64,000 nucleotides of DNA from Schistocephalus solidus (lineage: Eukaryota > Platyhelminthes > Cestoda > Diphyllobothriidea > Diphyllobothriidae). Position 1 is the stretch's first letter. The number at the start of each line of letters is the position of its first letter. The DNA lies in assembly GCA_017591395.1 (NCBI GenBank), contig WEDG01005657.1:62001-126000 (forward strand), given 5' to 3'. Below are positions 45,807 through 58,795 of this stretch, one piece after another. Under the pieces are notes generated by a model. That model worked only from the letters and a program-made list of their open reading frames with translations, had not been told where the DNA came from and did not search any database. A program made the position numbers and the translations under genes.

Positions 45807-47549
45807 TTCACATTAACCTTTATCCTACTTGGGGCTTGTGCTGTAATCCCACCTTTAGAATAAAATAGTGAAATTGATTATTTTACTCCCTATTGTATAG
45901 TAAAATGTGTTTTGTAAGATGAATGGTGTACTGTTTTTAATATGGTTTTCAACGGCGATGTCTATTGTCCCAAATATATAGAAGCCTATACTGAACCAAT
46001 GAATTAAATAATTTGCTTAATTTGGTACACATAAGAGTATCGTCGTTGTAAGAAAGAATAAAATTACATTTTCGAGTGAATCTTAGAACGAGTAAACACC
46101 CAATGTACAGTGTTCAGTTTTGGTTTATAAAAGAGGCTGTCTGATATTAAAATTTGTTGGCGAACAGTAAAAACTCCTAATAAATATGGTTAAAAAGGCA
46201 AATGGAATGTGATTGGGTTACATTTAAGGAGAAAATACTAACGCTCTTGGGAAGATTAATGTGTGTGGGACCGGACTGCCATGCAGGTGAGAGTATATAG
46301 GGTTCAAAACTTTCCTTCTAACGCTAGAATTCCTTAACCGTTTGAGAGTACTCGATGCACTGGCAAGCATTATATTTTTCGGATGACAGTCGAAACAACT
46401 GTCAAGGTGGCAGGAAAGGAGGAACCCATCGTGATCGATCACGATCCGCTTTGAGCCCAAATGAGGAGGGGACATTAAAGACTACGAAGGTGATTAAAAC
46501 GCAGGGAGATTTGACCATGCCACTTATTTTCTGATCGACCAAACTACCAGCAGATGGGAAAAGCAATGGAATCTGCCGTGATCGTCAGCAGATCGCTCGG
46601 GGTTGCAATGAGGAGATGGCGTTAAAAGACGCGCAGGTGATCGCTGAAGGGGAAGGTTATAGCTGGGGATTTAGCAAAATATTAAAAACCGTGGTTTTAA
46701 ATTCTAAATGATAGGTTGAAATTGAAAACTAAGAACATACATTATCTGACTTTAAATACCAGGAGGACCCTTTTCGAAGTCAAGAATTTGAGTGTTTGGG
46801 AATGAAACAGTTGGTAATTACATACTTTGGGCGATTATTTCAGGTCTGAAGAAAGATTAGTCTGAAGGAAGGTATATTTGGGTGTACAAAGAGCATTCGT
46901 TTAGACATAGAGAAAAGATGGGACGGAATAACCATGGAGGAATTACTCATGACACAAGACGTGACTACTGGGATGATGGCAACTATACGTGGAAGATTAC
47001 GGCTAGAGTTAATGCCACACAGAACACAAAGGCCAGTTTTGAGTCTTTGGCTGGCGAAACCTTCGAATTTGGATTCAAATTATTGACCTCCTTGGATCTT
47101 CAGTTTTGTTCGGTATTTTGCTCGACTGGACGCTATTGCAGCTCTGAGACCCCAATGATCCAGTTTGCACAAACAATACCGTCATCGTTAAATGGCTATT
47201 CTGAAATATTCGCAGGAATATACAACTTCACTATCTGTCTCATTTTCGCCACCGATTCCCCCAGCACTAACAAATCAACAGCGGCTAAGTCGTTTTAGCA
47301 TTTGCTTCATAAATTTGGTTGCTTCACTTTTTGTGTATAATCTCTATATAAACATCTCAAATCACCACAAACTAGATATGGGCATCGAAATTGACGATGA
47401 TTTGAAAGTCAAAAAGGGTCGAGCGGGATGTGAACCCTGTCACGCTGACCATCAATGGACGGCAAATTGTGTGAAAATTTAAGTTACTTGTGTGAAACCA
47501 ATCACCGAATACACCGCAAAGACAGAAATTATGTCACTCGTTTCCCTTC
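45807..47549. other. Unassigned region with open frame 46882-47298
   Basis: The plus frame 46882-47298 (138 codons) has a polar N-terminal half with NYTWKITARVNA and a cluster of Cys (FCSVFCSTGRYC). A second frame overlaps at 47192-47482. I recognise no family. It could be an exon, a decayed element ORF or chance. Minus frame 46224-46475 is also unassigned. Confidence 0.3.
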
Positions 47550-50500
47550 CCCGCTAAACGGTTAAAGTGCTGAGTAGCCTTCAAAGAAGTGGTGTATGAA
47601 GGTTTATGTTGTGGGGTTGTTAACTTTCCTGCAGAAAGTCCTAGAGATGGATGCTGAGATGAACAACATGAAGATATTAATTTAGTCAGCCATCTGGCTT
47701 CGAAAATAACGGGAAATCCAAGGAAAAGAAGAAGACGACGATTCTTGAACAACTTAAGGGAGATCCAAAAGCCAAATGTCAGACATTGGAGCACGATTGC
47801 ATAGCTGGGCGTTCCATCCAACTCGAGTCTTATCCAACTCTTATTGCAGTTTAATCACGGCCAGCCACCGAATCCGCATTCAACCGTAAGGGTTCATTGA
47901 CCAAAACTGCTCAAATAAACAAAGGGAATATTGCAGGCTCAACTTCCGATTTGCTTGCACCCAGACAATCCACAAGGTCCACCACTAAAACGAACCCCAA
48001 AGGTCTACAACGCCGGATTTCCTGTTCATCCGAAAACAAATCATAGCTAAGCCATTGGGCTAGCTAAAGCAAGCGTTCTTTGGAACAAACCTGCGTTTTA
48101 GAGATCGAACCGGCTCCAGCTGATTCAATGGACAGATATTACGCAAAAGAAACAGGTGCAGATGAGGATTGTAATTGACTGCGGCCTATGTCATTGTCAG
48201 AGCATGAAACCCACATGTTACTTTTGCCGGGACATAAAATCACTGCGATATCGAGAAACTTGATGCCTGATAATTCAGAAACTTTCTGACTTTGCACCCA
48301 TTACTCCAAAGGGCGAGTTGCTATATACCTACAACTCTTCCGATGTCTCCCAAAATGACCTACTGTGGCCCGATGAGGTAGTTTCCGTGCTCATGCCCTT
48401 GAGAATTCGGAAGCTATCAATCGACATGGCAACATCCACGTCCCCGACCGCTCAAGATAGTGTTAGGTAATCAAGAACAAATTGGACTTATTCTTTCACT
48501 AATAGTTAGAATCCAGGACCCACAATGGCATTTATGCAACAGGACTACACACCGTCAGAGAAAATATAATTTCGATAATTAGTTCTGGAACTCAGAATAC
48601 GATTGCGGAATCAAGGACGAACCAAGTGATCAACAATGATCGGATAATGCAGTGCCCTACCCTAACTCGTTGGACAGAGCCAATTCGAATAAGCGCACAA
48701 TATGTTCCGTGCAAGAAGGATCATACTGCACCATAAATAAACTCCCAAAATCGAAAAATCATGTTTGTTTATACCAAAGTACAGAGTACACTGTTCAAAT
48801 TAGAGGTATTGAAAAGCCACAACCGTGACCTTTACCCGAGATTATCTCTTTAACGGAAACCTGATTATCTGGAAACTTAGATAAACAAGAATTGGCACTA
48901 CCAGGATTTCATATGTTTCAAAGAGATAGGAGAGGGCGTCAGGGAGGATGAGTTGTCACCCTACGTAATACGCAAATTGTCTGTGTCAAAAAAAGAGGGA
49001 ACAATTTGCATGCACCTCCGAGAATATATGGATTAGCATAAAGGTATGAGGATCACGCAGCCTTGAAGTTCTAACCATCTGTCCACCACTGAAAGGTGAC
49101 TCCGAGGCTAACGCTCACCTTGTAGAAGATCTGGAAAGATTTACTGCTTGAACTGGCATCTTGATCGTGGATGACGTAAATGTGCATCTTACTGACAGGT
49201 GTTCGCTCTAGGCACGCTGTCCAGCACTCGTCTTTATTTACGTTTATCGGACCTGTCACTCAGCAGGTCAAATTTCGCACGAGGAGGCGTGAGCAGCAGC
49301 AGTCAAACTACCAGAACCTAGTGCTCATGAAATCGCTGCGTAGCGTTGATGAAGTACGATGTCTACCTCCCCTAGGTCGAAATGACCGCATCGTGCTTCG
49401 CTGGGGTTATTCAGACTCTTTGGTGCCTGATTGGCTCATCAGATTTGGGAGAACTATCTGATGTGGTGACGTCGATCATCTGAAAGTCGAACTCAACATC
49501 ATAAACTGGAAATTAGTTTTTCCGGCAATATTCCCTTGGGATGTGAATGGTTAGTGAGCTTTTGCATATTCTCCTCAGAAACAACTGCCCAATTTCACGA
49601 GAAAGGCCAAAAATAATCCCAGTGGCAGACTCATACTTTGAAAAAAATAAGTGAATAAAAGCGGAGGTTGTGAAGACAATCCCTCGCTGGTGGAGATCAT
49701 GTGCGCACAAATGCATAAAAATTACAAAGGAACCAATTCAATTGACTTATCCTCAGGGCATAGCAAGATTTAGAAAAAAACCTACTGAACCATGTAGTGG
49801 AAAATCCGAAGTTATTTTATAGTTATATGAGAAGGGGCATGTGAACAAGAGATCCCGTGGCACTAATGAAGTCTAGCAAAACCTAGAGATTATTAAGGAT
49901 GGAGCAAATGCGAAGCATATTTCAGAATTTTTAAATCCATCTTTACACGTGAAAGCGCAATCACTACTCTCAGCTTCGACTTCAGTGATGGTCCAAGAAT
50001 TTAGGTTGGGCCTTTTGACGAAGCGAATGTTCGTAAAGCGTTGTTGCTTCTGAATGAATCCAAATTATTGGGTCCCGAGGACATACTGCCAAAGTTACTA
50101 AAATAATTTGCTGCCGAACTAGCCAAACTGCTTTCTACACTTTTCAAAGCCTCGTTAGAAGCTGGCACTTTACCCGCCGATTGGCAATCTGTTGAGATCA
50201 CAGTGCTTAGAAACTTGAAAAAAGGTTTCTGAAAATAATTACACACCAATCATTCTCAACTCGAACCGCTGCGGAATCATGGAAAAATAATAAAGCGAGA
50301 GTTAATGCGCTTCTTAGAGCAGTATAAACTCTTATCCAATGCGCAGCATGGATTCCGAAGAGGCTGGTCTTGCGTGACTAACTTGCGTTATGGTTTAGAA
50401 CGTTGGACTCAGGCAGCTGATGAAGGAAATACGTTGCGTGTATGTTATATCGACGTTAAAATGGTATTCGGTAGTGTTTCATATCAGCAACGCCTGAACG

Positions 50501-50583
50501 TCATTCCTTTGAACCCACTCGTGAAAAACTCGGTGGCATCGGTGGGTCTAATGATTTATTCCAATCTGTTAGGATCCCCTAGA
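47550..50583 (+). mobile_element. Family B non-LTR retrotransposon, broken copy 1
   Basis: Order on the plus strand: an ORF1-like charged region with CGLCHCQSMKPTCYFC (about 48177-48225, a Cys cluster); endonuclease start SLTET-stop-LSGNLDKQELALPGF (about 48845-48915); GILIVDDVNVH (49157, the GDFN block changed to DDVN); PPLGRNDRIVLRW (about 49368-49408, the SDH block changed to NDR); then RT blocks LLLNESKLLGPEDILPKLLK, LPADWQSVEITVL and ALSNAQHGFRRGWSC-type sequence near 50335, and VCYIDVKMVF (50440). It stops after the first palm motif. Many stops, frameshifts and lost catalytic residues make it a relic of the CR1/jockey-like type. The 5' limit is approximate. Confidence 0.75.
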
Positions 50584-50746
50584 AATAAACTTTGACTGGT
50601 AGTCAACAGGTGGATTCTAGGTATATTACTTAGGAACTTATTTTTGTGCAGTCAGCTTACCGTGTCAGATTTGGTGGATTCCATCCGTTGCATCAGACTG
50701 GGTGGGTAACTTGATCCATGGGTGATTAAACTCGCGGCTCCCATTT

Positions 50747-50960
50747 GGGGCCTAGTAGCTCAGTTGGCCAGAGCATTGGCTGTACATAAGCCTTCATCTT
50801 ACTGGCAGAGGTTTGAATTTCATCGAGGCAGCCGAGTTTTTTGCATGTGGGCCAAATGTAAAGGAAGTTTAATCAAGGAAGAATTACGAAGTTTGTACTG
50901 TGAACTAACTGATGTAAGGACGGAGATACGGGAAGATTTGAACTATTTTTACCAGGGAAA
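50747..50960 (+). mobile_element. Second tRNA-derived SINE
   Basis: The tRNA-like head 50747-50832 has the A box TAGCTCAGTTGG and a weakened B box (GGTTTGAATTTC), flanked by GGGGCC and a distant partner GGCAGCC. The head differs from the SINE at 6001, so it comes from another tRNA. The following body (TTTTTTGCATGTGGGCC) was not found elsewhere in the window. Confidence 0.6.
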
Positions 50961-51123
50961 ATGAGATAGAAACCAACTTTCAACCACCGAACGAGATAAA
51001 TCATAAGTAAGTTCACTGAAATCTGTTTGATTAGGAAGTTGTACATTGTGAGCTCCACAGAAGGGTGGTGCCGGGACGGTGACTTATGCGCGAATTATTT
51101 TTAAGTGATAGTATACTTGCAAT

Positions 51124-51410
51124 GCATCTACCACACCCTCTCTTCCCTTACCGGCTTCTGCTCGGTGTCAAGACATAGTCAAGAAGACCGGACGCGGGGT
51201 CGGGGTAGGGCGCAGATAAAGTATCTCCCACGGAATGGGTGAACGGGGTGCGACATGAGCCGGCGCCTACGCGTGCCCATGTTGGGCACGCGCAGCCCCC
51301 ATGTTCATCCTTTCTTAAGGGACCTCAACACCGAATAATAATAATAACGCCTGCTACACCCTGATTTGACTCCATGTTGATCCAGCACATCTACCACGCA
51401 GTCCGTTTAG
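51124..51410 (-). repeat. Dispersed repeat family R1, minus orientation
   Basis: Reverse complement of the 18725-19012 family: starts CATCTACCACACCCTCTC, contains TCAAGAAGACCGGACG, TGCCCATGTTGGGCACGCG (a short palindrome), AATAATAATAATAACGCCTG and ends CCAGCACATCTACCACG. The same GTGGTAGATG motif lies at both ends. It is GC-rich compared with its surroundings. Confidence 0.8.
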
Positions 51411-52619
51411 GGGGCATTGTAGGTTAGGTAATAACTTTCTCAACAACTTTCCCTCCTTGGGGAAGGCTTGTACGTGAGTCCGATGAGACAATTCCGTAGA
51501 ATCACTGCTAAATCCTGTCATCTTCATTCATTTGACCATTAGAATAAACTGAAAGCCATACAGTCTGTTCTTTGTATTTCGGAGAGTATACCTTAGCACC
51601 GTTTCTGTCGCATCTACAAAGTTTACCTCGACATTGATTTTGGTCAGTAGGCATTTTCCAGTGTGTTTTTAGATTGTACATTTATATACAGATTTTGTTC
51701 TCTTGTGCTCTGGAAATTTATACTGTTTCTTGCGCTTAAAGTCTATTGATCAATAATGCGTGAGCCATACCTTATCCGGTACCTGACTCGAAGGCTGCAG
51801 CCGATTTATTAAAATCGAAATTGATATAGTAATCACCATGTTCACGAGATGATTGCGCGGAAGATAGCGTCCCTTGATTAAAATATACACCATGTCTACT
51901 TCCAGCTGCTTTTCTCATCCGTCTGGGTGTATGAATTTTTAAATGGAGTTGAAAATACTTTTCTCAGAGCATAAGAAAGGAGTTCAAGGGCAGAAAGCAA
52001 GAGAATTGAGTCAAATGTTAAACGTTCTGTTCCGGAGTTATTCCTCGGCTTTATGTAAAGTACCAACTTCAGTTCAGCATAAGTTCAATATAATATTCGG
52101 ATAATAGGCATTGTCTTTTCAGATCCTATCTACAACGGTACAATGTTTAATTCAAAATAAACATGTTATAAAAAGTAGGGAGCAACATATTTACTGTGAA
52201 AAATGATTTTTCTCCAAAAGAGGGGATTAAATCATTGATCCCCTGAAAGATATATGACAGAGTAAAATAATGGGCTTCATCGTTATCTGCAGACACAGGC
52301 AAAGCGCTGGTTTTCTATTACATCGCTTTCCTGGCCAATAAAACGGTATCTTTCAAGTAAAGGAACATCTAGATTTTTTGCAAGTCTTCTTTCGTGTCAA
52401 CCATTATGAAGTTCTTAAGAAGGCCGATCCAGACACAAAAAAACTCGTGACAAAAGGTGAGATAAGGCTCCGTGAAGTTTGAGCCAGTTCCCAAGCAGAT
52501 TTGTTTTCTGGTCAGTGCAAAAAAACGTCAAAGTGCAGAGCACAGTTCAACTTCCTCTCGATCCAGTAGGTCTGCATGAGATCTCTTCAGATCTTCCTGT
52601 ACTCAGGCGGAAATATCTT
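51411..52619. other. No recognised feature
   Basis: AT-rich sequence without long frames, RNA genes or recognised repeats. Confidence 0.5.
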
Positions 52620-53810
52620 AAGTGCATCAAGTCAGTATGCGTATGATAATGTACTCAGGCCTTTCATTATTTTCTTTTCCCTTCTTTAAACCCTTTCCAG
52701 CAACTTTTAACCTTTATTCGGCTAGGGCGCCCTGTTTGAATTCCATATTCCAGTTGCGAACGAAGTTAAACTCCGTACACTTTACCAAATAGCTCCTTTT
52801 CGATAGCTACGTAGGTTCTTCTAATGACGGACAGGACCCCTGTTGCCTTTAAGTCGCCCTGAGGCAATGAGAGGAGGGTTTCAGGGATGACCAAATGTTG
52901 ATTCCAATGTCCTTTTGTACAGTTATCTTTGGTAAGCACCTTTATCTAAGGAAGTGTTGAGGAACATCTTCATTGGTCCTCTCCTTCTTTATTTTGAGCT
53001 GCAGAACGACACACTTCTAAATGTTAAACCTCAGTTGCCATTTAGTGGACCATTCATCTAAGCTGTTAAGTCCTTCTTGCAAGGTCTGTTCATCAGTCTT
53101 GCATCTGATGACTCGTGATACCTTGATGTCGTCTGACAAAATGACTCCATTGTTGGCCAATCTATTCCTGCAAGCATTGACGAAAATTAAAAAACAATGG
53201 CTTGAGCACAGATTTCCGAGGTACCCTACTCAGAACTGGCACTGGCAATGCTTTCGCGTTGCCAATGAAAGCAAACTGCGATCTGCCGATTAAGAAATCT
53301 CCTAGTCAATTACGCCAGTTCTCCTTATCTCAGATTCTCAAACTGTAAATAGAAACTAACGATAAGGAACACCATTAAAGGCCTTTTTGAAGTCAATGTA
53401 GACAAAATCGACCCTTGTAACTTCGTCTAAAGACCGAGACAACTGCTCCGTTGAATCAAGCGTATTGGTCAAGTATGAGTGGTTTTGTTGGAAGCCATAT
53501 TGCACATTGCGAAGAAATCTTTTTCTTTGAGGAATTTCATAGTCCCCATTAATTCGTTCTTTCATAAGCTTGCAGCGAATGGATGTTAGGCTTTCCGGTC
53601 GATAATTTTCAGCATTTTTGCTGGCCGCACTCTTGTGGATGGGGCACATATTTGCCAGTTTCAAATGAGAGAGAAGACTGTCTCGATCATGATAGGGAAA
53701 AATGGCTATTGAACAGTCAGAAACTGTGAGACCACGGCATATCAAAATTGTCTTGGACAGCACATAAGAGGCTAAGCTACTTTGTTCTAGAAAGACCAAC
53801 CTCCGAAACT
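52620..53810 (-). mobile_element. Family B non-LTR retrotransposon RT, broken copy 2
   Basis: From 53800 downward: LKLANMCPIHKSAASKNAEN followed by YRPESLTSIRCK (RT fingers), NVQYGFQQNHSYLTN, then VDFVYIDFKKAFNGVPYR (first palm motif, about 53408-53360). After breaks, minus translation gives NNGVILSDDIKVSRVI near 53165-53115, where FADD has become LSDD, then LNSLDEWSTKWQL near 53060. The palm keeps YIDF but the copy has stops and frameshifts. It lies head to head with the plus-strand copy starting near 54080. Confidence 0.75.
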
Positions 53811-54079
53811 CTCATACAGAGGTTTTATTCTGCCAGACTTATCTCCAGCAGAACGTCTGAAACGCTGTGTATTAGTGTTGGAAATGAAGAAAAAGACTTG
53901 CAGCTGGAGAGAACAGCCTGGCTATTTTCAGATGACTCGTGATACAGAGAAATGCGGCATTGCTCTGAAACCAGTCAATGCTCATGATGGCAGCAGCAAA
54001 GTAGTAGTGGCAAACTTGAGACAAACGAAATTTTGCATTGCCAAATGTTGCCAATTTAAATATCTGTAAACCAACGCCA

Positions 54080-56700
54080 AAGTTCGTTTTCGAAGTTGGA
54101 CTAACTGAGAATACATGTAGCCATTCTGTTTCCTGATCTTATAGCAATCACAGAAACATGGCTGTCTCAGAACATCAGTGATTGCGAACTAGTATTATGC
54201 GGGTACCAGTTGTTCAGGAGAGACCGCACCCAATGCCAGGGTGAAGGAGTTGCGATGTACGTAAAGAGCGATTTCCCTGTGTGTAGAAGCACAGAGAAGA
54301 TTACCAATGGTATCGAGGCTATTTAGCTAACTATAAAGACACGGGGTTCGCAGACTCTTGAAGCCATGACGCTCTACCGACAGCCGGGGCGGCCACTGAC
54401 GCTGATACTTGTTTGCTGGAGAACATAAAGGATATTTGTAGTCAATCTGATGTTGTTCTCGTGGGTTACTTTAATGCACCCAGCATTCAATGGAACGATC
54501 TGCAGACGCAGTGCTCAAAGTATGCCTTCGACCACCGTCTGCTGAATGCAACACTTGAAGCTCCTCTCATACAACCTGTATTTGTTCCAATGACAGTGCG
54601 TGGAGGAAAACAGGCTTGTTGTTAAGGTCTCGTCTTCGCGAAATATCCTAACATTATAGATGAGGTTAACTGCCTGCCTCCACTTGGTCAAAGTGATCAT
54701 GCAGTACTTTCACGGGAGTACGGTTTGTATTCTGTACCATCTGTAATAAATGAAACCAGACCCAATCTATGGTGAGGATACTTTTGAAAAATTACAGCTG
54801 AGGCATCACAAAAAGACTGGGATCTTCTCTGCTCCGGAAACGTCACTGAGGACTGGAATTTATTTAAGGAGTGGTTGTTGAATAAAATATAATGCCGCTG
54901 GACGTTCTCAAAATTTAGGATATCCAACAGACCACAGCGGCTAACAAGAGACATAAAAAGCAGAAATTAACAGGAAAGAAAGGCTTTGGGTTATCTTTTG
55001 CCGATCCAATGAAAACGTAGCCTTGCAAGCATACAAAATTTAAATAAACAAGGTTAAATGCTTGATCTTCAAAAGACGACGGGATAACGAGAGGGATTTG
55101 CTCCAGCTAGCAGTTCACGATCCCAAATGGCTGTACAGCTATTTTCGAAATAGTACAATTAACAGTAATCTTATTCCTGTTATGAGAAACGATTACAGTT
55201 TTCGAGGTATCAGAAATGAAAAACAAAGGTGAATTTCTTTTCGCAGTTCTTTTCACTTCATTTTCAACAGAAAAACTGTTTTAATTCCATCTAGTTACGA
55301 GACTATGGGAGCGCCAATTATTCAGGATATGCTTGTTCGAGAAGAGGCCGTCTTTAAGGAACTAAAGAGTTGAAGACATGATAACTCCCCGGCCCCGATG
55401 AAACTCCAGCAAATTCGCTCCTCGAACTTGCTCGAGAGCTGGCTAAACCGCTATCCTTTCTGTGCCAGAAATTGTTTGATATGGGAATCCTTCCTACATA
55501 TTGGAAAGCAGCCCACATTACACCGTTTCACAAAAGCCATATCCGTTCACATACTAAAAACTACAGACCTGTCAGCCTAAAATCAATCTGTTGCAAGGTT
55601 ATGAAGAAGGTTGTCAAAAAATAATTATTGATTTACTAAGAAACCCTTAGCCTCTTATCCAGTGCACAATACAGCTTTCGTAGGGGAAGATTTTGTGTGA
55701 CGAACATACTTTATACGATGCGAAGCTGGGCAAAAGCACTCGATGCAAAAGACATTATACATGTGGCTAACATTGATTTCCAGAAGGCTTTCAATGGTGT
55801 TCCACACCAGCGTCTCCTTTACAAGTGAGAATATTGGTGATTGGAGGCAAACTTCTTACGTTGATCGAGCATTTTCAGGTCGTTTTCAGGTGGTTTGTGT
55901 AAGTGGAGAGCGATCAAGGCGCTCAGACATCGACAGTGGGGTCCCACAAGGTTCAGTGGTTGGACCGATCCTATTTATCTTGTTTACTAATGATTATGTA
56001 CAGGAATTGGACTGTGGCGGAGCTTTGTTCGCAGGCGATATAAAAATCTGGAAAGTCATCCAAAACGCTGCCGATAGAGGCAATTTCCAATAAAAACTTC
56101 GTCGATTGAATGAGTGGTCCCGCAGATGGCTTTTGTCCTTCAACTCAAACAAATGTGCCCTGCGACGTCTGGGAAATCGAAATCAGCTCACTGATATGCG
56201 ACCCTATTACCTTAATGGCATGCCACACAAAGAAGCAAAAACAAAGAATGCTTTTGGCGTTTGGATGACAGACAACCTAAAGCCTTCTATGCAATGTTGC
56301 AAGTCGGTATCATCCGCCAATTCAATGCTATATGCTATAAAGCGGGCATTTAAAGTTTTCTATTAAGTTTGGTACGTCTGTATACCACAACTTGAATATG
56401 CGATCCAGGCCTAGCGACCGTGGACCCAGCAGGATTACAACCTCATCGTAAGGGTGCAACGACGAGCCAAAAAATTAGTAAGAGCTGAAAGTAAACTACC
56501 ATATGAGATCCGCCTTAATACCCTTAGTAACCCTAAAGCCTTTGCGCGCAGAGTTAATATAATCCATCCGTATCGTGCGTGGCATGGATTGCGATCTCCG
56601 GTGTGATGACGTTTTACAACTTGCCACTACGATAAATCTCCGTGGTCATCCATTCAATAGTCATCCATCCATAGTCAAGCCCTACGTCTCGGAATCAACC
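54080..56700 (+). mobile_element. Family B non-LTR retrotransposon, broken copy 3
   Basis: The plus strand gives the endonuclease start LIAITETWLSQNISDCELVL (54135-54195) and YQLFRRDRTQCQGEG; the middle of the endonuclease is frameshifted. RT begins near 55380 (SFLCQKLF, YWKAAHITPFHKS, KNYRPVSLKSICCKVMKK), continues HVANIDFQKAFNGVPHQRLL (55758-55815), then IDSGVPQGSVVGPILFILFT (55931-55990) and ALFAGDIKIW, where the catalytic FADD is FAGD. The thumb has LNEWSRRWLLSF and NSNKCA. The C-terminal domain (RRAKKLVRAESKLPYE, INLRGHPF) ends near 56680. The longest family B copy here, but dead. Confidence 0.8.
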
Positions 56701-58060
56701 GTTCCTCACTTTCTTTTGCCACGACTAAAGAAATTGAAGAAGCAGTTGAAAGATCAATATACTAGTTCGTTATCTGTACATCTAAGGATCGCAGAGATTT
56801 TTGAATTAGCCTCTAAGATTCGTCTTGCACATGACAGACAGAGGGAATCTTGCGCACTCAGTGAGCCAAACTCTGCAAAATCTGTTGCTCAACTGTTCCG
56901 CCGTCGATCCTCTTTCTAAACGACTCTGATAAAGGCAGAACTGTTTAGTGCGTTCTTTGCAAATCATCTTACGATGGAATCTGAACCGGTTCCGACGTTT
57001 CAGGCATCCTCATTGAATGTAATCAGCACTATTGATTTCTCCTTAGAACTAATTCGTAAGCAAATAATTCGTCTGAAAAATTCGCACTCTTCGGGAACTG
57101 ACGGTATTTCAAACTCAGTTATTAAGAGAGTGCCGAGCTTTCCCCGATCGCTTAGCCATGTATTCTCAGTTGATCTTTTAAACGGATTCTTTCCTGACTC
57201 ATGGAAGACATCTATTATTCTTCCTGTCTTCAAGTCGGGATCTCGTTCGGACGTAAATAATTATCGAGGCGTTCACAAAACCCCGGCTCTCGCAAAACTT
57301 CTTGAAAAAATTATTTTTAATCAAATTCTCAACTTTTGCCAAGAAAATAAGCTTTAAAGCGACTTACGATATGGTTTTCTACCTGGGAGATCATGCGAAG
57401 TGTGTCACTTAGCTTTTCTTAACCTCGTCACTTCCCTTCGTAACGAGCAACAGTCAGTGGTTGTGATCTACTTTGACCTGAGAAAAGCCTTTGACAAGGT
57501 ACCGCACAGACGTCTTTTAGTGAAACTGGAAGCCCTCGGCATCCGGCCTCCTTTCCTTGACTTCATTGGTTCCTACTTGTCTAACCGCAGCCAGAAGGTC
57601 CTAGTAGGTAATAGCTATTCGGTGCCTCAACCGATCACGAATGGCGTTTTTCAAGGCACCGTTCTAGGTCCCCTTCTCTTCATTCTGTACATTAACGAAA
57701 TTTCCACTTTACTCACAAATTCACAAAATTTCGTTTACGCTGACGATCTCAAGTGCATTTATTCATTTTCTAAAGACACTGCTAATAGTTGCGTTGACAA
57801 AATCAACACTGATCTACTTATGCTCTCACGTTGGAGCTGTACTTGGCAGATGGAGTTTTTCTTCATCCAAGAGTAGTTTTATGTGTTTTTGGCCCCGCCA
57901 AGCTTCCTGGACCCCTAGTATTTCAAAAATAGTACACTTTTTAGAACGATCAACCATAAAAGACTTAGGTCTAAGTTACACGAATAAGCTAGCATTATCG
58001 CCTCATGCAGATCGAATTTCTGCAAAGGCTGCACAGATATGTGGTTTTATATTCGGAAAA

Positions 58061-58795
58061 GTCTATGGCGCCTTTGTGAGACCACATTTAGATTACGGAG
58101 TACCAGCTTGGATACCGTGGATGAAGAAAGATGTTGACCTCCTCGAACAGGTGCAACGGAGAGCAACGAAGATGGTTGACGGTCTTAAGACTTTACCGTA
58201 CCAAGAAAGATTGAAAAAGCTTGACTTATTTCCTCTTTCCTACAGGCACTTACGGTGTAGCCTGCTCTGGACATTCCGGATTATCCGGGGCCATGATTCC
58301 ACCCTGAGATCGGAGGATTTCTTCGACTTTGCCTGCACAACTCATCTGCGTGGTCATCCTTACAAGGTTAATAGCGAACGCACGCGATTGAACCTCAGAA
58401 AGTTTTCTTTCAGCCAACGAGTGGTTCGACCTTGGAACTCGTTACCAAGTGAGATGGTTACCTCTGAAAGCATTATTGATTTTTAAAAAGAAGGCTTGAT
58501 TGCATTGTATTTGACAAAAGACGACTGTCACAGCCTGATTTCTTAAAACCAGCCTTTTAAAATCTTTCGGGCTCTAATTTTCTTCCACAATGTTTCGCTT
58601 ATGGCTGTGAAAACGCATTTGAAGTTATGTTATGCTTTGACTCAAACATTTTAAAATGTACAACATTTTATATTGACTGTACACATGCAATGATAACCTA
58701 ACATTAATAGGGTCATCAAGGGCAATGCCTGTAACCCTTCAAAATATACAATATACAATATAATATACAATATATCACATACTTTCTTCCTTCCA
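58061..58795 (+). mobile_element. Family B 3' fragment inserted in the family A element
   Basis: Begins VYGAFVRPHLDYGVPAW and continues DLLEQVQRRATKMVDGLKTL, LFPLSYRHLRCSLL and HLRGHPYK to a stop after IIDF at 58486. This is the C-terminal domain also seen on the minus strand at 63507-63960. It is followed by a 3' UTR and an AT repeat (ATATACAAT units, 58743-58775). The family A reading resumes right after, so this is a younger, 5'-truncated insertion. Confidence 0.75.
58743..58775. repeat. ATACAAT-type short tandem repeat at element 3' end
   Basis: Repeated ATATACAAT units. CR1-like elements commonly end in short tandem repeats of this kind. Confidence 0.7.
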
